The notes beneath the pieces were generated by a model. It was not told the DNA's origin. It did not search any database and saw only the letters and a program-made list of their open reading frames with translations. Of a stretch of 29,593 nt of DNA, positions 6,720 to 14,717 are shown in pieces (position 1 is the stretch's first letter; each line of letters opens with the position of its first letter). The translations under genes were made by a program, and so were the position numbers. Origin of the DNA: Syntrophorhabdus sp. Lineage in GTDB: Bacteria; Desulfobacterota; BSN033; UBA1163. The stretch covers positions 1-29,593 of the forward strand of contig DYHU01000008.1 in assembly GCA_020724025.1 (NCBI GenBank), read 5' to 3'.

Positions 6720-8072
6720 TCAATCCACCAGAAGTATCCTCACATCCATCACATTGGTTTGCGTCGGCCCCGTGATCAGCAGATCCCCGAGCTTCTGGAA
6801 AAATGGATAAGCATCATTGTTATTCAAATGGGCGTTCGGATCCAAACCCAGGGTTTTCGCCCTCCGGATCGTCGTATGATCCGCTACCGCTCCAGCGGCA
6901 TCCGTGGGGCCATCCGTGCCATCCGTGCCTCCGCTCAGGAGGACGACCTTCTCGAGTCCATTGATTTCAAAGGCCCCTGCGAGACAGAATTCCTGATTTC
7001 TTCCTCCGAGCCCCTTGCCCCTAATCGTAACGGTGGTCTCCCCCCCTGAGATGATGCAGGCGGGTTTTGGTATGGGATGCCCGCTCGAAATCACCTCTTT
7101 AACCAGGGCTCCATGGAACCGAGCAGCCTCCCGGGTCTCTCCCACAATAGATGAAGATAGGATCAGAGTGTTGAAACCGAAGGATTTTGCTTCCTTGCCG
7201 GCGGCACGGAGGGCAATGATGTTCGAGGCAATGAGGTTATTGTGGACCTTACCAAATACTGGATCCCACGGTTTGGGCGTCTCCTCAACCTTTCCCTCTT
7301 TGCCCTGCAGGAGATGTTGGTGAATGGATGGAGCGATCTCTTTGAGAAGATCATATTTTTCAAGAATCCCCCAGGCATCGTGAAAGGTCGTAGGATCGGC
7401 CACTGTGGGGCCAGAAGCAATCGCATCCAGGGGATCCCCAACCACGTCAGAGAGGATGAAGGTGATGACGGTCGAAGGATGGGCCCAGCGGGCCACCCAG
7501 CCTCCCTTCATCTGGGAGATGTGCTTCCGGATAGTATTGATCTCCTTGATATCGGCCCCGCAATCCAAGAGAAGCTGAGTCAACTCCTGTTTCTCTTCAA
7601 GGGTAATCCCTTCTACAGGAAGCGGCAGAAGGGCGGATCCTCCTCCGGAGATGAGAAAGAGGATTAGATCTTTCGGTCCGGTGGTCTGGAGAAGATTTTT
7701 GATCTTCTGGGCTCCTTCCAGCCCTTTTTTATCGGGTAAGGGATGGCCTGCCTCAATGATTTCGGTAAATCTTAATGGCAGTCCATGTCCGTATTTCGTG
7801 GTGATCAGTCCCTTTACAATTCGATCTCCGAATAACTCTTCAATGGCCTGTGCCATGGATGAAGAGGCCTTTCCCGTTCCAACAAGGAAAATCTTCTCAA
7901 ATTCATTCAGATCGAAGCCCTTTTCGGATCCTTCTTCATCTCCGATGATCAACCGGTTCCTGTCGATATGAGCGACCTCTTTAAGCCTCTGATAGGGATC
8001 GACCGCTAAAACGGCCTTTAAAAAGATGGCCCTTGCCATTTCTCGCATCTCTTCAAGTGTAAATCTACCCAA
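6720..8072 (-). CDS. gckA: Glycerate 2-kinase (GK-II, MOFRL family)
   Basis: 450 residues. Phosphorylates D-glycerate at the 2-position with ATP, feeding glycerate (for example from serine or glyoxylate breakdown) into lower glycolysis. This family is often mislabelled hydroxypyruvate reductase (TtuD). Seen: N-terminal DUF4147 domain with 'VGTGKASSSMAQAIEEL' (about 64-80), 'EAGHPLPDKKG' (about 109-119), 'LISGGGSALL' (about 141-150), 'INTIRKHIS..KGG' and 'LSDVVGDPLDAIASGPT' (about 207-223). The MOFRL C-terminal domain has 'SGGTDGTDGPTDAAGA' (about 380-395). The start is TTG 8072 with AAGGAGG just upstream and a strong promoter at 8099-8127. Confidence 0.93.
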   Translation of the reverse strand: MGRFTLEEMREMARAIFLKAVLAVDPYQRLKEVAHIDRNRLIIGDEEGSEKGFDLNEFEKIFLVGTGKASSSMAQAIEELFGDRIVKGLITTKYGHGLPLRFTEIIEAGHPLPDKKGLEGAQKIKNLLQTTGPKDLILFLISGGGSALLPLPVEGITLEEKQELTQLLLDCGADIKEINTIRKHISQMKGGWVARWAHPSTVITFILSDVVGDPLDAIASGPTVADPTTFHDAWGILEKYDLLKEIAPSIHQHLLQGKEGKVEETPKPWDPVFGKVHNNLIASNIIALRAAGKEAKSFGFNTLILSSSIVGETREAARFHGALVKEVISSGHPIPKPACIISGGETTVTIRGKGLGGRNQEFCLAGAFEINGLEKVVLLSGGTDGTDGPTDAAGAVADHTTIRRAKTLGLDPNAHLNNNDAYPFFQKLGDLLITGPTQTNVMDVRILLVD

Positions 8073-8098
8073 TTTAATCCTCCTTAAAACTTGTGAAT

Positions 8099-8127
8099 TT
8101 TATAACTAAATTAATCAGGGGTGTCAA
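8099..8127 (-). promoter_or_regulatory. Strong sigma70-type promoter for glycerate kinase
   Basis: On the minus strand: TTGACA (8127-8122), 17-nt spacer, TATAAA (8104-8099). Near-consensus. The transcript would start near 8092, leaving a ~20-nt leader with AAGGAGG before the TTG start at 8072. Confidence 0.78.
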
Positions 8128-8164
8128 TCATCATCACATGAAGACGCGTTTCTTTTTTTAATAT

Positions 8165-8194
8165 TTTACACCTCGCCTCCCGTTCTGTTATATT
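8165..8194 (+). promoter_or_regulatory. Promoter for xseA, divergent from gckA promoter
   Basis: TTTACA at 8165-8170, 17-nt spacer, TTATAT at 8188-8193. Alternatively an extended -10, TG then TATATT, at 8186-8194. Either way transcription would begin about 8200-8201, only 3-4 nt before the xseA ATG at 8204. Confidence 0.65.
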
Positions 8195-8203
8195 AACTTT
8201 AGA

Positions 8204-9544
8204 ATGCAACTTCCCTTAAGATACATCCTCACCGTCTCGGAGCTGACACAGGAGATCAAAGCCACCCTCGAGGTCAAATTCTCTGATCTTTGGGTGGAAG
8301 GCGAGATTTCAAACCTCCGCATTCCTCCCTCAGGCCATATTTACTTTACCCTGAAGGACGATTTCAGCCAGATCCGTGGAGTCCTCTTTAAGATGAGGGC
8401 CCGAGCGCTTCGTTTCCTTCCGGAGGACGGCCTTCATGTCATCTGCCGTGGCAGGGTGAGTCTCTATGAGAAGAGGGGAGATTATCAGCTCATCCTGGAG
8501 GAGATGGAGCCAAAAGGGATCGGCGCCCTCCAGCTTGCCTTTCAACAGATGAAGGATCGACTTGCAAAGGAAGGCCTCTTCGATACCAGCCGCAAAAAAC
8601 TACTTCCCCTCCTTCCGCAGGCCATTGGAATCGTTACCTCTCCAACAGGAGCCGTCATCAAGGATATGATTCAGATCATCCACCGTAGATTTGAGAATGT
8701 CCGGATTCTCCTCTATCCTGTCCGGGTCCAGGGAGAGGGGGCTTCCTTTGAAATTGCTGAGGGTGTGAAATACTTCAATAAGACGAAGAATGTGGATGTG
8801 ATCATTGTCGGAAGGGGAGGAGGATCACTGGAGGACTTGTGGGCCTTTAATGAGGAAGAATTGGCAAGAGTAATCTATCGTTCAAAGATCCCCGTGGTTT
8901 CCGCAGTGGGCCATGAAACCGATTACACGATCTCGGACTTTGTCGCCGATCTGAGAGCGCCCACACCCTCTGCCGCAGCTGAACTGGTCGTAAGGGATAA
9001 AAGGGATTTGAAAAACAGCCTTTATTATTTAAAAAGCCGTCTGGAAAGTCAAATGTTACAAAATCTGCAGGAACTGAAGTCGGATTTATCTTATCTCCGA
9101 AAGGGGTTGATCGATCCGGAAAAGAGGATAGAGGAATATTTATTAAGAGTGGATGACCTCTTTAACCGGCTTCGAAGGTTCCTTCTCTGGGACCTTAAGG
9201 GAAAGAGAGAGAAGAATCAATATCTCAATGAAAGACTTTTCCTCCAGAACCCTGTTCAGAGGATAAAAAACCTTCAGGTTTCCATCTCAGAAGCCTGGAA
9301 CCGCCTGGAAAAGAATATGAAATACTTCATCGAGTTCGAGAGAGAAAAGACAAAAGGAATCCTGGGAAAGCTCAGTTCCCTGAGTCCTCTCGCCATTCTG
9401 GAAAGGGGGTATAGCATCACCCGAAAACTTCCTTCCTTACAGATTTTAAGGGATGTTGGCCATGTCAAAGCGGGTGATCAGGTGGAGGTGAGGCTCCATA
9501 AAGGAACCCTCTTCTGTGGCATTGAGAGGACCGAGGAGTCTTGA
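8204..9544 (+). CDS. xseA: Exodeoxyribonuclease VII large subunit
   Basis: 446 residues. Catalytic subunit of exonuclease VII, which degrades single-stranded DNA from both ends with many XseB subunits bound. N-terminal OB domain (about 5-100: 'LTVSELTQEIKATLE', 'LWVEGEISNLR', 'SGHIYFTLKD'). Catalytic domain with 'GIVTSPTGAVIKDMI' (about 145-159), 'VIIVGRGGGSLEDLWAFNEE' (about 203-222), 'PVVSAVGHETDYTISDFVAD' (about 234-253) and 'RAPTPSAAAEL'. A long coiled-coil follows (about 265-395), then the C-terminal 'ILERGYSI' segment. The ATG at 8204 fits the usual N-terminus, but no Shine-Dalgarno site precedes it and the predicted transcript start is 3-4 nt away, suggesting leaderless translation. 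Confidence 0.95.
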   Translation: MQLPLRYILTVSELTQEIKATLEVKFSDLWVEGEISNLRIPPSGHIYFTLKDDFSQIRGVLFKMRARALRFLPEDGLHVICRGRVSLYEKRGDYQLILEEMEPKGIGALQLAFQQMKDRLAKEGLFDTSRKKLLPLLPQAIGIVTSPTGAVIKDMIQIIHRRFENVRILLYPVRVQGEGASFEIAEGVKYFNKTKNVDVIIVGRGGGSLEDLWAFNEEELARVIYRSKIPVVSAVGHETDYTISDFVADLRAPTPSAAAELVVRDKRDLKNSLYYLKSRLESQMLQNLQELKSDLSYLRKGLIDPEKRIEEYLLRVDDLFNRLRRFLLWDLKGKREKNQYLNERLFLQNPVQRIKNLQVSISEAWNRLEKNMKYFIEFEREKTKGILGKLSSLSPLAILERGYSITRKLPSLQILRDVGHVKAGDQVEVRLHKGTLFCGIERTEES

Positions 9545-9579
9545 CGATAAAGCCATAAAGGGGATAAAATGATATATTA

Positions 9580-9820
9580 GACTTTAAGTAACACTTTAGC
9601 TTTTTGAAAAGTTTTTGTCTGTCATTCCCGCCCCGTATCAAGTACGGGGTAAACTCCGGCGGGAATCCAGACTCCGTCCCTGCGAAGGCAGGGAACCAGA
9701 AATAACTGGATTCCTGTTTCCACAGGAAACCCTGGATTCCTGCTTTCGCAGACGAATGACGAACCCGGCAAAGGCAGTATTTGGCCCCCTTTTCAAAAGG
9801 CTAAATTAATACGACTTTAA
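9580..9820. mobile_element. MITE-like element with 24-bp ends and 8-bp flanking duplication
   Basis: The element proper is 9588-9812 (225 bp). Its ends, 9588-9611 and 9789-9812, match as inverted repeats at 20 of 24 positions (core TTTAGC..TTTTGAAAAG). The octamer GACTTTAA flanks it directly on both sides (9580-9587 and 9813-9820), as expected for a target-site duplication. Inside are nested palindromes of the 'TCATTCCCG ... GGAATCCAG ... CTGGATTCC' type, related to the core at 13100-13170. No transposase, so non-autonomous. The spacing between xseA and xseB is due to this insertion. Confidence 0.7.
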
Positions 9821-9838
9821 AAACATCGGAGAAATCAG

Positions 9839-10123
9839 ATGCCAAAAGAGAAATATGAGGATGCTCTGAATAAGCTGGAAAAGATCGTCACAAAAATGGA
9901 GGCGGGAAATATCTCCCTCGAAGAATCACTCAAGCTCTTTGAAGAGGGGATACGCCTCTCCCGTTTCTGTAATCAGAAGCTGGATGAGGCGGAAAAGCGG
10001 GTTGAAATCTTAATGAAGGGCAAAGACGGAAGTTTAAAGGCTCAGTTCTTTGATCCTTCGATAAACTCAGGACAGGCTCCTTCGATGAACTCAGGAAAGA
10101 ACTCCAACGGGGAGGAGGAATGA
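9839..10123 (+). CDS. xseB: Exodeoxyribonuclease VII small subunit
   Basis: 94 residues. Small helical partner of XseA in exonuclease VII. The core of about 65 residues is typical: 'YEDALNKLEKIVTKMEAG', 'ISLEESLKLFEEGIRL', 'CNQKLDEAEKRVEIL'. The last 25 or so residues are unusual: low-complexity 'DPSINSGQAPSMNSGK' encoded by two 24-nt-spaced copies of a TCCTTCGAT(A/G)AACTCAGGA repeat (10054-10072, 10078-10096), followed by an acidic end. ATG 9840-9842 region: the frame begins ATG at 9839, with a weak purine site GGAGAAATC upstream. It is separated from xseA by a 225-bp MITE-like insertion. Confidence 0.92.
   Translation: MPKEKYEDALNKLEKIVTKMEAGNISLEESLKLFEEGIRLSRFCNQKLDEAEKRVEILMKGKDGSLKAQFFDPSINSGQAPSMNSGKNSNGEEE
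10054..10096 (+). repeat. Two-copy direct repeat inside the xseB 3' end
   Basis: TCCTTCGATAAACTCAGGA (10054-10072) and TCCTTCGATGAACTCAGGA (10078-10096) differ at one base and have a period of 24 nt. They resemble the short 'CCTTCGACAGGCTCAGGA' repeats common between genes in many bacteria. Here they are translated. Confidence 0.65.
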
Positions 10124-10224
10124 AGTGACTAAAGTGAACGTTTTAAAAATAAGTTCGGAGTAATGAGTTCGGAGTTCGGAGAATCAAGTTTGTAGCCACA
10201 ACCTTTAGGTTGCGATACCAAACA

Positions 10225-11124
10225 ATGGATATTCAAAGGTATTTAAGGGAGAAAAAGGAGATTGTGGATGAGGCTCTGGAAAGGTATTTCTCGGAACCGG
10301 AGGCCACAGACAGTAAAATAGGATATCCATCCTCGCTTCATCAGGCCATCCGGCACAGTCTGATCGATGGAGGAAAGAGGATCCGGCCTATCCTGTCCAT
10401 TGCCTCCTTTGAGGCTGTTGGAGGGAAAGGGGATGGGATTTTACCCTTCGCCTGTGGACTGGAGATGATCCATGCCTACTCCCTGATCCACGACGACCTT
10501 CCGGCCATTGATAACGATGACTATCGAAGGGGAAAGCCCACCTGCCATAAAGTATTTGGAGAAGCGATCGGTATTTTGGCCGGAGATGGTCTCCTCACAG
10601 AAGCCTTCGGACTGATGACGAAACCGTCTTCCGGTGATCCAGCAATCATTCTCGATATTGTGAATGAGATCGCCCGGGCCTCCGGAATTTACGGGATGGT
10701 CGGAGGCCAGGTGGCTGATATTGAATCAGAGGGAAGGAAAGTCGATTATCCGACGATTCAATATATCCATACCCATAAGACCGGAGCGCTTATTTTAGCC
10801 TCGGTCCGCACGGGGGTGAAATTGGGGGGAGGGGATGTTGAGACCCTGAAGGCCTTCACCCATTATGGAGAGAGGATTGGCCTCGCCTTTCAGATCGTTG
10901 ATGATATTTTGAATGTGGAGGGAAAGGCCGAATTGTTGGGAAAGAACACGGGAAGCGATCTTTTTAAGAATAAGGCAACCTATCCCTCTTTGTTGGGGAT
11001 CGAAGAGTCCAAAAGGAGAGCGTCGGAACTGATGGAATCCGCCATCAATATTCTCAATCCTTTTGGGCCTGAAGTCGAACCGCTCAAAGAGATTGCCAGG
11101 TTCATCGTCCTGAGGGAATCCTGA
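10225..11124 (+). CDS. ispA: Polyprenyl (farnesyl/geranylgeranyl) diphosphate synthase
   Basis: 299 residues. Trans-prenyltransferase that condenses IPP with allylic diphosphates to FPP or GGPP. Seen: 'GGKRIRPIL' (about 52-60) for IPP binding; first Asp-rich motif 'IHDDLPAIDNDDYRRGKPT' (about 88-106); 'GQVADIESEG' (about 164-173); 'HTHKTGALI'; and second Asp-rich motif 'QIVDDILNVEG' (about 226-236) followed by 'LGKNTGSDLFKNKATYPSL'. ATG 10225 is preferred over an in-frame TTG at 10210; no strong ribosome site is seen, and the region just upstream is a small hairpin (ACAACCTTTAGGTTG). Chain length cannot be fixed from sequence alone. dxs follows 3 nt after the stop. Confidence 0.92.
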   Translation: MDIQRYLREKKEIVDEALERYFSEPEATDSKIGYPSSLHQAIRHSLIDGGKRIRPILSIASFEAVGGKGDGILPFACGLEMIHAYSLIHDDLPAIDNDDYRRGKPTCHKVFGEAIGILAGDGLLTEAFGLMTKPSSGDPAIILDIVNEIARASGIYGMVGGQVADIESEGRKVDYPTIQYIHTHKTGALILASVRTGVKLGGGDVETLKAFTHYGERIGLAFQIVDDILNVEGKAELLGKNTGSDLFKNKATYPSLLGIEESKRRASELMESAINILNPFGPEVEPLKEIARFIVLRES

Positions 11125-11127
11125 CCT

Positions 11128-13062
11128 ATGACGAGATTATTGGACCAGATCAATCACCCCCACGACCTTAAGGGACTCGATGGAGAGGAACTGGAGAGCC
11201 TTTGCGGAGAGATCCGGAAAGAGATTCTTACGACCGTTTCAAAAAACGGGGGTCATCTTGCCTCCAACCTGGGCACGGTGGAGTTGACCATTGCGCTTCA
11301 CTATGTCTTTGACCTCCCCAGGGACAAATTGATATGGGACGTGGGTCACCAGAGTTACGCGCATAAACTGCTCACCGGGAGGAGAGACCGTTTCCATACC
11401 CTGAGGCAGTACGAAGGGATCAGTGGCTTTCCAAAAAGGGATGAGAACCCTTATGACACCTTCGATTCAGGCCACAGCGGCACTTCCATCTCTGCCGCCC
11501 TGGGCATGGCTGAGGCAAAGAGGCATAAGGGTGACGAGGGAAGACCGATCGCCATCATCGGGGATGGATCAATGACCGCAGGGCTTGCTTTTGAGGGCCT
11601 TAATCAGGCAGGCAATATCGATCAGGATCTGATCGTCATCCTGAACGACAATGAGATGTCGATCTCTCACAATGTGGGCGCCCTTTCTTCCTATCTCAAC
11701 CGGTTGATGACCGGGCAGTTTGTCAACCGGTTCCGCGACGAGATGAAAGGGTTTCTCGAAACCATACCGAGCATCGGAAAATCGGCCCTCCGTTTTGCTA
11801 AAAAGGCTGAAGAGTCGCTCAAAGGCCTTCTCATGCCCGGACTTCTCTTTGAGGAGCTGGGCATGAAATATATCGGACCGATTGATGGTCATCGCCTCGA
11901 TCATCTGATTGAAAACTTTCAGAACATTAATAAATTGAGAGGTCCATTCCTCGTCCATGTGATTACCAAAAAGGGAAAAGGCTATGGACCTGCCGAAAAG
12001 AATCCTTCCCTTTACCACAGCGTTCCCCCTTTCGATATCGAGACCGGAGAGATCAAAAAGGGACCGGTGAACCCTCCTCCCACGTATACCGAAATCTTTG
12101 GAGAGACGCTCTGTAAACTGGCCGGGGAGAATAGAAGGCTCATCGCCATTACGGCGGCCATGCAGAGCGGAACGGGGCTGGAGGAGTTTGCAATCAGGTT
12201 TCCTGACCGGTTCTACGACATCGGGATAGCGGAACAGCATGCGGTCACCTTTGCCGCCGGCCTTGCCCTGGAGGGAATGAAACCGGTCGTGGCCATTTAC
12301 TCCACCTTTCTTCAGAGGGCGTATGATCAGATCTTACAGGATGTCTGTCTTCAGAACCTTCCGGTCGTCTTTGCTCTGGACCGGGGAGGGATTGTGGGAG
12401 AGGATGGACCGACTCATCATGGCCTCTTCGATTATTCTTACCTGAGGCACATTCCGAACCTGATCGTCATGGTGCCCAAAGATGAAGAGGAGTTCCGGCA
12501 TATGATCAAAACGGCGGTCGAACATCCAGGGCCTGTTGCCTTCCGTTATCCCAGGTCAAGGGGGACGGGCGTGGAGAGGAGTGAGAGCCTTCAATCTCTT
12601 GAGATCGGCAAGGGAGAGGCGCTCAGAGAAGGCAAGGATATCCTCATCCTCTCCATCGGTTCGACGGTCTATCCTTCGCTCCGTGCCGCACAGAGATTGG
12701 AGGAGATCGGGATCGATGCCGCTGTCATCAACAGCCGATTTCTTAAGCCTCTTGATGGAGATCTTCTCTGCCACTGGGCAAGAAGAACGGAAAGAGTCCT
12801 CACCGTCGAGGAGAATGTCCTGATGGGAGGGTTTGGAAGCGCGGTGCTCGAACTCTTCCAGGAGAAAAACCTCTTATCCGTTGCGGTAAGACGGCTGGGA
12901 CTCCCCGACTGTTTTGTTGAACATGGGCCTCAATCTCTTCTCAGAGAAAAATACGGGATTGATGAAAACGGGATATTCAGGGGGGCGAGGGAGATGGTTG
13001 AGAAGTTTTCGCAGGAAGGTTTCCGTTCTAAAGCTTCTCCAGTATCCCTGACCGGTGTTTAA
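11128..13062 (+). CDS. dxs: 1-deoxy-D-xylulose-5-phosphate synthase
   Basis: 644 residues. Thiamine-diphosphate enzyme joining pyruvate and glyceraldehyde-3-phosphate, first and rate-setting step of the MEP isoprenoid pathway. Seen: '[18 protein letters not shown]' (about 41-58), '[16 protein letters not shown]' (about 70-85), '[16 protein letters not shown]', TPP motif '[16 protein letters not shown]' then 'LNDNEMSIS' (about 145-175), catalytic-domain '[16 protein letters not shown]' (about 368-383), '[18 protein letters not shown]' (about 419-436) and the C-terminal transketolase domain. Directly behind ispA, so MEP entry and prenyl elongation are co-expressed. Start ATG 11128 gives the usual N-terminus. 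Confidence 0.96.
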   Translation: MTRLLDQINHPHDLKGLDGEELESLCGEIRKEILTTVSKNGGHLASNLGTVELTIALHYVFDLPRDKLIWDVGHQSYAHKLLTGRRDRFHTLRQYEGISGFPKRDENPYDTFDSGHSGTSISAALGMAEAKRHKGDEGRPIAIIGDGSMTAGLAFEGLNQAGNIDQDLIVILNDNEMSISHNVGALSSYLNRLMTGQFVNRFRDEMKGFLETIPSIGKSALRFAKKAEESLKGLLMPGLLFEELGMKYIGPIDGHRLDHLIENFQNINKLRGPFLVHVITKKGKGYGPAEKNPSLYHSVPPFDIETGEIKKGPVNPPPTYTEIFGETLCKLAGENRRLIAITAAMQSGTGLEEFAIRFPDRFYDIGIAEQHAVTFAAGLALEGMKPVVAIYSTFLQRAYDQILQDVCLQNLPVVFALDRGGIVGEDGPTHHGLFDYSYLRHIPNLIVMVPKDEEEFRHMIKTAVEHPGPVAFRYPRSRGTGVERSESLQSLEIGKGEALREGKDILILSIGSTVYPSLRAAQRLEEIGIDAAVINSRFLKPLDGDLLCHWARRTERVLTVEENVLMGGFGSAVLELFQEKNLLSVAVRRLGLPDCFVEHGPQSLLREKYGIDENGIFRGAREMVEKFSQEGFRSKASPVSLTGV

Positions 13063-13068
13063 TTAGAG

Positions 13069-13191
13069 TCTGTTTATAAATGGCGTAATCGTCTTTTTAT
13101 CATTCCCGTGAAAACGGGAATCCAGTCTTTTCACTACGTTCTGGATACCCGCCTTCGCGGGTATGACGAGCAAACTGAATTTATAAACAGA
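13069..13191. mobile_element. MITE-like element A between dxs and tlyA
   Basis: Perfect 13-bp inverted ends TCTGTTTATAAAT (13069-13081) and ATTTATAAACAGA (13179-13191). The interior has the 'TCATTCCCG ... CGGGAATCCAG ... CTGGATACCCG' core shared with the element at 9588-9812. No clear target duplication; no coding capacity. Confidence 0.55.
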
Positions 13192-13194
13192 AAC

Positions 13195-13352
13195 TATAGT
13201 GAACAACTTAAATAAGTTGACATCCACTCCCGCCATGGCGGGATCATTGCGAATCCCGCCCTGCGGGATGAAGCAATCTCAAGAGATTGTCCCGCCTTTG
13301 GCGGGATCGCTTTGCTCCTCGCAATGACTACTTTTCAAGGTCGTTCACTATA
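13195..13352. mobile_element. MITE-like element B between dxs and tlyA
   Basis: Inverted ends TATAGTGAAC (13195-13204) and GTTCACTATA (13343-13352), extended by three more positions with one mismatch. The terminal TA could be the target dinucleotide of a Tc1/mariner/IS630-like element; that assignment is inference. The interior holds three CCCGCC/GGCGGG palindromes. It adjoins element A with 3 bases between them. Confidence 0.5.
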
Positions 13353-13393
13353 ATTAATCATTTTTGAAAGAACTAAAATGCTTTGATGATACA

Positions 13394-14167
13394 ATGATCG
13401 AGCCCAAAGTGATTCTTAAAGGGAAGGCGGCACAAAGAGAGAGGCTCGACAGGCTTTTATTGGGGAAAGGCCTTGTTCAAAGTCGGGAAAGGGCGAGAGC
13501 CTTGATCATGGAGGGAAAAGTTCTCGTCAATGGAGCGATGCTGGATAAGCCCGGAGTCAACGTGAGCCTGAAAGCTGAAATCAGGCTTCAGGAAGAAGAC
13601 CATCCCTATGTGAGCCGTGGAGGAAAGAAGCTAAGGGGAGCGATCCTTTCGTTTGGAATCGATCCCACAGGGATGGTGGTGATGGATGTGGGTGCCTCAA
13701 CCGGTGGATTTACAGACTGCATTCTCCAGGAGGGAGCACGAAAGGTTTACGCCATAGATGTCGGTTATGGCCAGTTAGCCTGGAGATTGCAGAAAGACCC
13801 CAGGGTGGTCAATTTAGAAAGGAGAAATATCCGCTATCTGAAAAGGGAAGAGGTGTCCGAGGAGGTTGACCTGATCCTTATCGACACCTCTTTCATCTCC
13901 ATAGAAAAGTTCCTTTCCTACCTTCTCGGATTCCTGAAGAGGGGAGGGGAAATCCTCGCCCTCATCAAGCCCCAGTTTGAAGTGGGGAAGGGCGAAGTGG
14001 GGAAGGGAGGAGTGGTGAGGGATGACGCCCTGCATCAAAAAGTGATCGATAGAATTTCAGGGTTTTGCTGTAGTCTGGGATTGAGGGTTCTTGGGGTGAT
14101 CGAATCTCCACTGCTCGGCCCCAAAGGAAATAAGGAATTTTTTATCTGTTTAAAAAAAGAGGAATGA
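13394..14167 (+). CDS. tlyA: TlyA family rRNA 2'-O-methyltransferase
   Basis: About 257 residues. TlyA proteins methylate ribose 2'-OH groups of 16S/23S rRNA with S-adenosylmethionine; the older name hemolysin is misleading. N-terminal S4 RNA-binding domain 'RLDRLLLGKGLVQSRERARA' to 'VLVNGAMLDKPG' (about 17-50), the linker 'HPYVSRGGKKL' (about 69-79), then the FtsJ-like methyltransferase with SAM motif 'VMDVGASTGGFTDCILQ' (about 96-112), 'VYAIDVGYGQLAWRL' and 'IDTSFISIEKFL', ending with 'LIKPQFEVGK' and 'KGGVVRDD'. The start is uncertain: ATG 13394 or TTG 13364, neither with a good ribosome site. Confidence 0.93.
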   Translation: MIEPKVILKGKAAQRERLDRLLLGKGLVQSRERARALIMEGKVLVNGAMLDKPGVNVSLKAEIRLQEEDHPYVSRGGKKLRGAILSFGIDPTGMVVMDVGASTGGFTDCILQEGARKVYAIDVGYGQLAWRLQKDPRVVNLERRNIRYLKREEVSEEVDLILIDTSFISIEKFLSYLLGFLKRGGEILALIKPQFEVGKGEVGKGGVVRDDALHQKVIDRISGFCCSLGLRVLGVIESPLLGPKGNKEFFICLKKEE

Positions 14168-14171
14168 TTGG

Positions 14172-14717
14172 ATGGGCAGAGCAAAGGAACCCAGCCCCGC
14201 CAAACTCTTTATGAGCCTGATCGTTAAAGAGGAGGATATCCTCAAACGAGGGATCCAGGACCTGCAAAAGGAATTTGGGGAGATCGATTTCATGAGCGAG
14301 AAGTTTCCATTCGATTTCACCGAATATTATACCCAGAAGATGGGAGAGAACCTGTTCCGTCACTTCATCACATTCGAGCAACTCGTTTCACGGGACTCCC
14401 TCCCCGGCATTAAACTGACCACAAACCGTTTAGAGGAGAAGTATGCCACCTCCGATGGAAACCGGCGGATCAATATCGATCCGGGATATATCTGTTTGGA
14501 ACATGTCATCCTCGCTACCACGAAAACCTATGCCCATCGACCCTATCTCAGGGACGGCATTTATGCTGATTTAACACTCATCTATCGGAATAAGTCGTTT
14601 CAGCCACTGGATTGGACCTATCCTGACTATCGTCAGGAGGGGACCATCCAGCTCTTCAACCGACTCAGAAAGAGATACTCGGAAAATTTAAAGGAAAGGG
14701 AATGCCAACCATGTTAA
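14172..14717 (+). CDS. DUF4416 family protein
   Basis: 181 residues, whole-length match by eye to the DUF4416 family, which has no known function and is common in deltaproteobacteria and Nitrospirae. Seen: N-terminal 'AKLFMSLIV' strand, 'FDFTEYYTQKMGENLFR' (about 48-64), 'INIDPGYICLEHVILATTK' (about 97-115) and 'YLRDGIYADLTLIYRN' (about 122-137), the most conserved block, with 'WTYPDYR' near 149. No transmembrane segment or signal. It begins 4 nt after tlyA and overlaps yicC by 16 nt, so it is expressed with RNA-modifying and RNA-processing genes; a link to RNA metabolism is inference from context only. Confidence 0.85.
   Translation: MGRAKEPSPAKLFMSLIVKEEDILKRGIQDLQKEFGEIDFMSEKFPFDFTEYYTQKMGENLFRHFITFEQLVSRDSLPGIKLTTNRLEEKYATSDGNRRINIDPGYICLEHVILATTKTYAHRPYLRDGIYADLTLIYRNKSFQPLDWTYPDYRQEGTIQLFNRLRKRYSENLKERECQPC

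Larger units (their letters stand above)
13063..13393. other. 331-base gap filled by two repeat elements
   Basis: Between dxs and tlyA there is no gene. Nearly all of it is two adjoining inverted-repeat elements (13069-13191 and 13195-13352, listed separately), followed by about 40 AT-rich bases without an obvious ribosome site before tlyA. Confidence 0.65.

Noticed and set aside
9615..9809. 64-residue frame between xseA and xseB
   Set aside because: It lies wholly within the palindromic MITE-like element and follows its repeats; no ribosome site.
10191..10214. Hairpin ACAACCTTTAGGTTG before ispA as a riboswitch or attenuator
   Set aside because: Only a short stem, no conserved riboswitch features, no T-run; probably a short dispersed palindrome.
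11569..12240. 223-residue minus-strand frame inside dxs
   Set aside because: Antisense of an intact, motif-complete dxs.
13981..14022. Repeated GEVGKG segment in tlyA as a possible tandem expansion
   Set aside because: The family normally has a similar 'EVGKGGVVRD' motif here, so this is a small variation within the usual sequence.
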